A DNA stretch of 64,000 bases from Homalodisca vitripennis (Eukaryota; Arthropoda; Insecta; Hemiptera; Cicadellidae): assembly GCF_021130785.1 (NCBI RefSeq), contig NC_060210.1, positions 182,144,501-182,208,500 of the forward strand. The letters are read 5' to 3'. The position numbers and the translations under genes were made by a program. The notes under the pieces are model-generated. The model made no database searches. It was not told the DNA's origin and saw only the letters and a list, made by a program, of their open reading frames with translations. Below are positions 39,301-51,300 of the stretch, piece by piece (position 1 is the first letter of the stretch; every line of letters begins with the position of its first letter).

Positions 39301-42300
39301 AACACATTCTAGCCCATAAAGAATTTTAGAAATTAAACATGCTACTGTTTTTTCTTACTGAAACATTTGAATGTGTAGGTTAGTTTCCATCTGGTAACAT
39401 CCTTCATTTAGAAGTAGGCCCTAATATGTACCTATGCAAGTAGCCTACTATTTAGTCTTCATACCAGGTAGTCTAATATGTCTGTGGGCTATCCTATATG
39501 TTCTATTTCGGATGAGTTTTAACTTATCTGGTAAAATATAAACATGATACAGCAGAAACTATTGTTCTCTCATTTGGACAGTCAAGTGAGACTTCTGAGG
39601 ACTAGCAAAGGATTTAATTATTTATAGATGTGGAGATGAGTTACTGGGATAGGAGCAAGTATATATATGTGTATATCCATCAGTAGTTCATAATTTGTTT
39701 ATATTGCTCCAGATGGTGAGATAGATCTGTAATTTTCTATATATTTAAAATTGGCAAAGAGTGTTCAGTGCGGAGTGTAGATGAGGATTGAGATGCATCA
39801 GCCACCAAGGAATTGTGGTGTAGGCTGCTTTATAGTAGAGACTGAAGCAAACTATCCTGTCCTTCTTTCACGTAGACCTTACGGGGATAATAACCACTAT
39901 CATGGATGCACCATGATGAGTTGGCATGAGGTGGTCTCAATCCCCACATCCTTACTTTACCCAGATTCTGAATATCCCATCATTCCAGAAGCCACACAAA
40001 AAATTAGGTTTAAGTGTAATATAGGTTTCCTCAGGTTATTGTCTTAGTGAACTTTTCATCAGACTATGGAAGCAAACAAAATAAATATTAAAAAGAAGAT
40101 TCGGTACTTTGGGATTATACCGACCACACCCAGACATGAATCGTTATTTCACATTTCGTTTCTACTGATTACTAGATTAGCGTAGAACAATATTTCGTCA
40201 ATATAAAACAGGAATTGTCTTATCGCAAACACCTCCCCATCCTCAGACAGAGGTCAAAGTCGAGCGTCTAGTAGATAACGTGATTGCAGAGTCTCGCCGC
40301 CCGTTCAGCTGGTGCATCGCTTTGTTGTACTTCCGTGTTTTACCTCTACATTTCTCCAAACACAAAAATTCAACAAAAACAAACATTTACCAAACTAAAC
40401 TTTTTATTAAAAAAACACTCAAAACTTGTTTTTATTCTTGATCACATTCCGCCACCCAAAATGCGAGTGCCTCCGGCCATCAGCGCGGGCTTCGGCAGCA
40501 CCTTCGGTGCTGCCCCGCGCTGATGTCGACGAAAGAAAAACATCCCTCGAGATAGTACCTATCAGTAAAATATCAAATTCTAGAGGGGCTAATCAGAAAT
40601 ATAAATTGAATTGTAATGGAAAGGCAATGATGTACCGTGCAAATCACGTGATGCCGCGCGGCCTGCCGTAATCAGGATTCTCGAGAAAGATAAGATAACA
40701 GCGACAACAATACCGATCACAATACCTGGAAATGCTTGTAAGTTTGTAATTTTGTAATTGAAGAGTTGTTTTTTCGTTCTATCATGTTTGTTTCTATAAA
40801 TTTCTATTTTTGTGTTCTTCATACTGGTGTGGTCGGTATAATCCCAAAGTACCGAAGATTCTTTTAATGAATTTGCATACTTAGGTAATAGTGCTGGATG
40901 ATGAGCTGAATGGACCTATTGGACTTGTGGCAAAATCAACAGATCTTCAAGCTCACGGTATCACTAATGCCTTTATCCTGAGATCTGGTCGTCTGCCTTC
41001 TTCAGAGGCGAGAAATGTTATCTTCATCACCCGTCCAGTCCTGCGCCTCATGGACATAATAGCGGAGAACATCCATGGGTGAGTAAAACGGTTTGCTACT
41101 CTCTTCTCTTGTTCTCCTCATTGAGTAACTTGGTCCATCCAACATTACCCGAACAGTCCTCCACCACGCAGCTATGGTATCAAATGATATCTATATTTTT
41201 AATATCACATTATTCTTTCATACTCATTTGCCATGTAAATGTATCAAGACAAAAAGAAAACAAATATGGTTAATAACGGATAACTGGTTTAATTAGACAC
41301 AATGTGGAATAGAGTTTTGTTCACAGCACGGTACCCACAAACACAACACCCATGATTGATAGCGCCATTAAAAAATTGTCTGATCACTTTAAATTACTTT
41401 ACTTCATACAACAGCATGTATATGAGAACTATGAGAGTAAAAATATACTGCTTAACATTAAAAATTGGCTAATCAAGCCTTTTAATATTGCACTTGTGTT
41501 TCATGTCTAGTAGGATAATTAGAAGAATTGCTCTTCAAAGCTAATAAAGGCTCCAATATTGCACTTATGTGTTTCTTGTTTAGTAGAAGAATTAGAAGAA
41601 TCACTCTTTAAGATTAATGAAACCTCTAATATTGCACTCATCTGTTTCTTATCTAGTGGGAAAATTAAAAGAATCGGTTTTGAAGGCTAATTGAGCCCCT
41701 AATATGCACTCATGTGTTTCTTGTCTAGTAGAATAATTAGAAAAATCACTCTTTAAGGTTAATGAAACCTCTAATATTGCACTTATCCGTTTCTTATCTA
41801 GTGGGAAAATTAAAAGAATCGGTTTTGAAGGCTAATTGAGCCTCTAATATGCATTCATGTTTTTCTTGTCTAGTAGAAGAATTAGAAAAATCACTCTTCA
41901 AGGTTAAATCACTCAATTGATTAAAAAGAGTTAAATTAATAACAACATATTATTTTCATTTACATTTTTCAGTGAAGAGCGAAGCAAAGTGAGGAGAGAG
42001 TTCCACATAATATTTGCACCAAGGAAAAGTTTACTCTGTGAGAAAAGGCTCAAGGTGAGTTAAAACTTTTGGTATAGATTGTTAGGATAAGGATTGATAA
42101 AATACAAGCACAAAATAGATTTGAGTGTTGTGTCACCTTCCTTTTACGAGCACTGTCTTACACTGTAAGACTTGACTCTTATAAAATGGAGTCATCTTCG
42201 TCTGAAGAGATTCTATACTCGTACATTACATTGTTATTAATTTTTTGGATCTCTTCAGACGATCACGACTCCAGATTACATGAGTCAAGTCTGTGACAGC

Positions 42301-45300
42301 GCCATATTCTAGATGCTGCACTAACATGCTAAACTCAACATTCAAATTGAATCACGCCTTCCCACCATAACTCCTTTATGTGTACAAAATAGATATTTAG
42401 TTATTCTTAAATATGTTGTAGGAAGATGTTATTTAGATAAAAATCAAAAGATAGATGCCTACTTGACTACAATAATATCGGCTGATATAGTTTCATGACT
42501 ACCCACTTTATAACTTATAATTAATTAACCTGATCCAGAGAAACTGTGGTAGTAATTGTATTGACTTTTGATATTGTCTCTAAGGTTTTGATATTTTATT
42601 CACCTATATTTTTCATGTGGGGAAATAAATACAAACTCTGGCCAGATGATTGATCAGCTTGAGGATTGTACACAAAAGCATTATGTAATTGTCACTTTTG
42701 ATATAACTCAATATATCACTAGTGTAATAATGAGAGTCATTACATGTCTGACAAAATATAATGGTTTTTGTCACTGTAAATAACATACATGGCATGTCGT
42801 GGTAAAAAACATTCAAGTCAGTACTTAAGGTACTAATCGGGCAAGACTGGTTTTATTTTAGTTCAATCAAGTTATGAAATAGTTGCTTTAATTGTTAACT
42901 TCATGTTCATTTTTGTTCTAATCTGGATTTTTGTCTCAATATACAGGGTTATGAAAGTAATGCACACCTGAGAAAAATATATTTATTCATCTGATTGTTA
43001 TACATGGTTAAAATTCTTAAAAATAGTCTCCTCTCGCATCATTACATGAGAGACGATTCTGCTATACCTGGGAAGCACCCTGGAATTCCTCTCAAGAACC
43101 TTGTAACGTGAACTTGGATGTTCTCCACCGACTCCCAGTATTTTTTCCTTCAGCTCTCTCTTCAATCAGGGGAACAAACAAAATTCATACGGATCCAAGC
43201 CAGGACTTTAGAGAGGCAGGGGCACCATGTGGGTCTTGGTCTGGGTTATGTAGTGGGTAACGATGAAGACCCTGTGGCTAGGAGAGTTGTTGTGTTGAAG
43301 TTTTAAGACGTTTTTGATTTCAAGCCTGATACAAGCGGCCCAGTATTTCAGCCCCTTGAGCACCTCTTAGGTAACAGGCTGTGCTGACTGTTTGTCCTTA
43401 TAGTACAAACTCAAAATTGACTATTCCTCGGATGTCAAAGAAGACAATCAGCATTGTTTAGTTGCGAGATATGCTCTTGCGCACCTTTTTTTGGGTTTGA
43501 GAGATGATCTTGTGTGCCACCTTCTGCATTGAGATCTTAAATGCATTTCTCCTCAAAGCCTCCTGAAGCATTTGATATGTTTCCATTGCATTCTTCCCAA
43601 ACTGCACTTAAAACTTGATCGCATACCACAGTTCCAGCGAGCGCTTTATCAAGCCGTGACACAATAAAAAAAAACATAATTCATGCGAAGACACATCCTA
43701 CCCTTCTTACTGCTTGGAGCAAATTAAGACTGGATGCGTTTGGAAGGGCAGAACCCCCCACTACATTATCGGACCAGTCCGAGCGTGTTGCAATAAATTG
43801 TCTCATCACAATAATAAAATTATGTGTATTACTTTCATAACGCACACTGTAGTTTTAATTTCATTACTAAAAATATATCCTTCATTTAAATAAATGTAAC
43901 TTTAAATAGCTTATTGACTAATGTAAGCTTAATAATAATAATAATTTTGCTGTACAAAAAGATTTACATGCAATTAAGTGGTTGTATATGCGTAAACTTT
44001 GAAACTAGTTTCTTTTTACTATCTGAGATTGATCAAAGTGATACTCAAAATGGATTCAGCCATAATATAATATACTAAGACAATCAACTTCCAACCCATA
44101 TAAGTATGCTCTATTTAATAATAAAAAATATATATTTTACCAATGGATGTATTTTTTCAGAACAAAGGTGTGTTTGGCAATTTGACCTTCATAGAGGAGT
44201 TGCCTTGTGATATTTTCCCATTTGACAGTGACCTCATGTCCATGGAACTGCAATATGCTTTTAAAGTAAGTTTACTTTTAAAAATCTCTGTAGCAGATAG
44301 AATAAACCTATACCAGCTTAAATTATTGAATTAAAGGACCTGGTAAAAGAGGCTAGTATGTGAGAAGTTAAAGCTGTTGCTGAATCTTTATCGTATTTTG
44401 GTGCTCTTCTTCTGAATAAATGTGATTCATTCTATACTAAACAATTCAGTTAAAACATTGGGTGATTGAACATTTAATAAACAAAAATTCCTCTGTTTCA
44501 ATTGCATTAATTTTGTTTGTATTTTTTTCAAATCATTTGTTGGTGATGGCTACTTTTGTTTTTTTAAGTAACCAATTTCCAGCATTTGCAAGTACAAGGG
44601 TGGTTTTTCTTTCAACCTCCAATCTCACGCCATGAAGGTCAAACACGTGGTAGGTTTGCGCGGTCAAATGGTGTGGGCACCAGTCGATCGCACATCTTCC
44701 CCACTGCCGAGTTCAAGTTACTAGTTTGCGCTGAGCTGCTGTTGCATAAACATGGCCGCCTGTATTTATTCTCCCACCAAATGTGAATCCAGCAGAAATC
44801 TATCGAAGAATGTGCTGTGTTTATGGAGAAAACAGTATGAGTTGTGGTGTTGTGCGTCAAAATTACGTCAAAAGATGACCGAATGTCAAATTCAAGTTAA
44901 TATCTTTGGCTTTCTACATCACTCACGTATGACACCATCACTTATAATGTTTTCTGCGTAAACACGGCACATTCTGTGATGGATTTCTGTTGCACTATTC
45001 CCTTCTGCTTGCAGGATACAAAAAACTCCTTAATTCACATTTGGCGGGAGAATCAATAGAGGCGGCCATGTTTATGCAACTGAAGCTGAGCACAAACTGA
45101 CAACTTGAACTCGTCAATGATAAATGTTGTAGCAGATAAGATGCACGATCGATTACTATGAACACCGCGGACCTGCTACCGTTAACATAAAAAAATAATT
45201 GAGTAACTTTACTCCTTTCATTTTTGTAATATAAGAATATTTAGCTTTTGAAGTCTAGTATTAAAGTATATGAAAAATTATTGTTCAAAATTGTATTTCT

Positions 45301-48300
45301 TTCAGATGGACTACTCTTGGAATAAATTAAGTTTTTATTTATGTGGGGCATATATGACATGTGAGTTGTCTTGCATAATAAAATTAATAACAATGTAAAG
45401 TTACTATGTTGTAACTTAAACCATTTATTGCTTATGAATTTTTTTTAAGTAAACCAAGGGTAAGGAAAAAAGTACAGATGGTTACTGAATCAAATTAGAA
45501 CATATTATTGGATACAAGAAAAAGGAATGTATGTAAATTTCATGGATTACAGGCCTCACGTCTTTTGGGTTTCTACATTCATCCTCTTAACCTTTTAATT
45601 GTTGAGTTTTCAACGATGTTGTTGCAAGCTACTGCTGGATTTATTTGCCATGCTCAGAGCTACTGTACAGTCAGTGCAAGTGTAGCGTGTTTCTCGTCTA
45701 CTATGATCAACTGTAGCGATATCTTCATTTACCAAATTATCATCAAAATCTCTTGATTTGTCACGTTAGGTCGTGGTCGATAAATTGAGTTCCCATCTCG
45801 ATCACCACCATTTTCAGAAAAGTTTCACTGCTGAATATCTAACTCACAACAACAACGCATACAGACAAGTCTAAAATTAATAAAACGCCCTTGTTATAAT
45901 TACAACTAATTTCTGCCATACTGACTGAACCACAATTCGAATGGAAACATTTTTTAGTAGCAACAGGGCAAAACACAATTGGAAAACACTAGAAAACAAT
46001 AATGTTTTTTTCTAACGTCCAGGTAAAACTTCACCATATGCTTTTGTGATAGTTCCTTAACTGACTGTCAGAGTGTAGTAGCAATTAAACAGCACTACTG
46101 TGAATTTGTAACAGTTCAGATTAACACTACTAGAGTCCAATGTATGTACATCATTTTACATCTGTCAGCCTTTGTGTTGTGAAGTAGCTGTTTGGAACAT
46201 GTTAACACGGGTGGCAGTCAAGGGTTTTAAAATGGTTTATGTGGACGCTGTAAAAGTTTACTATATTGATATCGAGCTATGTGCCTTTTTTTATGCATGA
46301 TCGATGTTAGGTTTAATCAATAATTTTGCTTATTTTCTCTAATGTATACAGGAGTACCAGCTGGAGAGTGATCCGAGTGCGTTGTACCAGGCGGCACAAG
46401 CTGTGATGACACTGCAACGACTGTACGGTGTCATCCCACGCGTGTGTGGTGTTGGCGCAGCAGCACAGCAGGTGTGGCAGCTGATGACGCGACTCTCTCT
46501 GGCGGTCACAACCCCCGCTCCTCCGCTGTCACACATCGACCAGCTGCTACTGCTGGATCGTGCAGTGGACCCACTCTCCCCCCTCACCACCCAACTCACG
46601 TATGAGGGCCTCATCGATGAAATCTTCGGCATCATTAACAGTCAGTAACATCTGTTCTTCATCTATTTGTTGTTAAGATTTATTAAGACCTGCTTGGGGG
46701 TCATCAATCAATTAAATACCATAACTACTGTCGGATCAAAAAGTATAGATATTTCCGAGTTTGAACATTAAAGAAAAACTAACGAGTAGAGCTAAAATAA
46801 CAGGAGTTATATCAATGTTTAGCTTGTTTATTTCTGTGTTTAGACAAATAAAGTAAATTGTTTACAAACTTTCAGTTTTTCATTTCAGTAAAAACGAAAA
46901 AAGAGTTTTTAAATCTTTTCAACCAAACTCCAACTTTGAAAATTCATATCTCCGAAACTTGTGAACTGGTTAATACCAAATATTCATACAAAATAAGTAC
47001 AAATGTATTGTTATGAAATTTTAGAGTGATTTGAAAAAATGTTCATGATAAATTACCATCTTAAGTTTTATTCTTGAAGGGCTGTTCAAATAAATCGGCA
47101 TTGTTCTCGTTATGGAACTTTTAATATCGTTTATTTAGCATGTAATTTTTTAATCACTATTTAAAATGTTAAAATGCAGTTTTAATTGAACAGGTTTTGT
47201 TAATTTAACACGGCCTGCTCGTTTGAGCGTTAAAACCACCAGACAACAACCACGAGGCAACAAGGCCCTGGTGTTTTATATAATAAAATATAATGTCAAA
47301 GTTGTTTGCATTGGTAATTTATAATTAACTGTTTTGGATGAAAAATCATCTGTTAACTTAAATAATGTTATTATAATTAAAGCAACAATATGTTAAAGAT
47401 GTTTAACAAGTTGTTTGGACACTGGCTAAAAACTCAAACTCAGAGCCGATTTGTGAGCTTGGCAGATATGGTGTTTATACCCAAAAAATAAATTTATGAC
47501 TTTTTATTGCTCTTTGTACTTCTCTCCTGGTTATTGTTTGAAACTGAAATTTATTAATGTTATTGGAATTGTACTCTCGTTATTTGGATTGGGATTGATG
47601 CTGTTATCTGATGCTTTCTACTATTGTTGTAAAGAAGATGAAATGTTCTGTTATGTCTATTGGGTCTTTAGTGTGGATACCACTCATTTGTAGTTTGATT
47701 TTTCTTTTCTAAGTTCATGACTGTCAGAGTGCTTTATACTTATTGTCAACTTCGTTTATGTCATTTGTGGGTTACTGCTTACTTTGGTTTTGCAGATTAA
47801 AGTGATGGTGATAATTTAATAAAGAGATTGAAACAAAAATCAACATTTATAAAAATCCTCAGTGGGATTCCAGTTAGCGAATTTCTCCGATAGTTAGCGA
47901 AAGGTGTGTGGTTTATATTTATACTTTAAGTGGTGGTGTGGTGTAAGTTGGTAGCTGGCCAATGTTTTAATAATCTATGACATTACAGCTGATTTGAATA
48001 CAATAAATCAATCTTTTATATTCGTTGACATGCTCTACATGTTTGATAGTCAGCTGACACTATAATGTATCGTACAAATTTTATGATAATTATTATGGTC
48101 ATACTTATGATTATACTTATACTTATGATAAAAGTATTTAAAACCGTTAATATTAAGTTAAAATGTTTATAAGACAAAATTATTATCCCTACAGGCTTAT
48201 TATTTAGAAGAGAAACTTGATTTAATTAGACATTGTTGTAGTTAAAAAAAATACGTCACCAAGCTGTTAGTGACTTTTGTTCGTGGAGTTGGAAAAAATG

Positions 48301-51300
48301 TAATAAATAAATATTTTATCTCCAACAGCCTAAAAGTGTCACCTCCAACTGTATTCCCATGCGATAAATAAAAAATAATATCATTTGAGGAAATACACAT
48401 TTTATTTATGTCTCGTCAGTGAAAAAATGCATTAGTATTAAAAGCACAGTATGCAACAACCTTATCTTTGAAAATTCAATTCAAGCTTGTAGAACTACTT
48501 TTATTTGGAAGGAATTAATTGGTTGATGGGGATATGAATATCTGGAAGAAGAAATGGTTCTGAGATATGTCGCTTTTACTGTGTTCCACATTGATAGATT
48601 GGCAGATTTAAGGAAAAGTTTTCAGGGAGTGATATTAACGGTTTATGCGATCCGCTGCAGATACTGTGCATGTACCAGCTCACCGGTTCACTCAAGCGGA
48701 CGAGGAGGCAGCGTCCGATATGATCCAGAACAAGAAGATAATCATACTCAACTCTGGAGATCAGCTTTATGCTGAAATAAGGTCTGTAGCTGCTGTTTGT
48801 ATGACCACTTCCTTGTTCAAACATGACCATATCACATTTCGTTTTAAGAAGTGTCTTTAATATTTTTTGAAATGTAAAGCACATTTTGATATTCCTTAGG
48901 ATAGAGAATATGCCAAATATTAATTTCAGTTACAACTTTTTTTCTGAAATGTTAATTATTAACCCTTTGAGGTCTCAATAAAAATTGTTTCGACTGTCCT
49001 CAGGTCGTATTTAATTTCTGTTAGTTTACAGTTCTTTGACAATACACAAATGCAAGTTTTAAATCCCTTTTTCTGCAACTTTTTTATTTTTTTCTCTTTA
49101 TATATCAATGTCAATAACCTAAAAAGAATGTTTACATTATTTTATAGTATTTTTTTTATAACTTTAAGTAACATTTAAAAAATATAAAAAAGAAGTATAA
49201 AAATATAAAAACATAATTTTTATTTTTTTATAAGATGTAATAAACCAAAATTACATGAATACAGGTGAAAAGGCACTAGGATCTCATCAGATACATGTTA
49301 TTCATTATATGATATTATATATAATACATTATATATATATTATAATTTTGCCTTAGTCCAGCCCTAGGCCTACTTTGGGTAACATGTCTAGCTCTTCCTC
49401 TTAGTCTACTAGTTTGTAGCCTAGGCCTAACAGTATTATTTGCATCTCCTTGTCCTACTTCTATCACATTATCCACGAATTGATCAAATTCTTCCCCATC
49501 ATTACCTAGTTTCCAATCTAAACACATCACTTTCGTCGTCTAGGTTACCGGCGACTAGGTTACCGTCATTTACCACAATGTTTTCAGAAGAATTTTCATG
49601 ATTCAACTAACAATCACTATCACGGTCTTCTTCAATAATTTGTTTTTCATTTTGGATACTAATTTCACTGAAAATACTATCACAATCATCTAATTCATCT
49701 AATATTTCGTCATCGTCAGTAAAATTTGTACTTGGACCAGCCATATTTGTAAACACGGCGCAAGTGCAGACGTCAGTTGTATTGGTCTTCTATTTTCACT
49801 TCCAATGCCTCCTATATCGTGAATAAAGATCGACGTAGCATTCACGTAACCAAAATAGAAGTCCAAAGTACCAAATAACTCAAATACCGAACAGCAATAG
49901 GTTAGAAATGGACAAACAAGCAGTGACATTATCCGGTCGACCTATTGTCGACATGCGAGCGTTCAGCGAAACTGCCGCGGTCGATCTATAGTCGACGACC
50001 GACTGCAAAGGGTTAATTGAACATCTAACTTATAAATTGAGTGATCAAACTTAAAACTTAACATTAACATCAAAATAATAAAAGCTGGAGGTTTTATGTT
50101 GGACATGTGAATAGTAAAATTTGATATAAAATATAATACAAATCAAACATTATATCTTGAGATCGACTTAGATATAGTTTGCATTAATGTAGGTATAAGA
50201 AAAAATTTAATAGTCAAATATCTTATAGTTAATCAGATGTTTTAGGAGAGTTGAATAACTATTACTTTGAATTTGTATTGTATCTAATTATTTGGCTAGA
50301 TTTAGATATAGATGATTTATTTATATATTAGTAACAATGTTGCCTACATAAAATATTTATCTTACAGTTTTATTGATTGAAGCGCGGCTAGCGCCTTTAT
50401 ACATCGATCGCTAGCATACTTATTCTTTGTTTATTTTTGACAATGGAAGGATTGTGAAGGAAACAGGATTTTTCTGGACATTTGCCATCGTCAACAAAAT
50501 CAGTAACACCTTTTGTTTCACTGAGCGATGGCAAATGTCCGGAAAAATCCTGTTTCCTTCACATTGTACTTATATTTTTGTAAATATGTTAAATGTATGA
50601 AGTTTTTATATCTTGTACGCTTTTTAGTTTTAGCCAAAATTAAATATTATGCCACCAGCCATACGAGGGCTGCTATTTATATTTCTGGCCTTGGCAACAC
50701 TGATTGCTGCTAGGCACCAGCTGATGTTTCCAGTGCAACCTTCACATTGTTAACACTTTGAGTGCTGGCCCTAAATAACATGCAACTCTGTAGAATGCTG
50801 GGCATTTTTGGTGGTTTTCACAAATTTATTAAAAAAAAAGTATTTAAGATATAAGAAAAATATTTACATGCCTTAATTCAGCTTACTTTCATCTTTATTT
50901 TAACGTGAGATTGTTAGTGTTTTTTTAAAAAACTACACATAAAAACTTTTTTTGAAAAACATATATTTTTGAAAAAAAAATATATTTTTTGAGACAGTTT
51001 TTTTATCTAAAAAACTAAACTAAGCATATATACTATTATTTACAATGACCCATTTACAAATATAAACTGTTCTTTGAATAATACAAATCATGTTTTTATG
51101 TTTTGTAGTTTTTTGACAAAAAAACTATGCCGACATGTTGATGTGTCGGCATCACTTTCGCCGTCAGTACTGTTTTCAGCATCTGTAACATAATAATATA
51201 CCGTGTAAAATATGAGTATATTTTCATTTTATTCATATGAATAGGGTATTAGTTGAATAAAGTTAATTTATTTTAATACAAATTATAGTTTGATTCACGA

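Noticed and set aside
46339..46635. 98-codon minus-strand frame
   Set aside because: Mirror of VPS33A exon 5, which has clear conserved sequence on the + strand.
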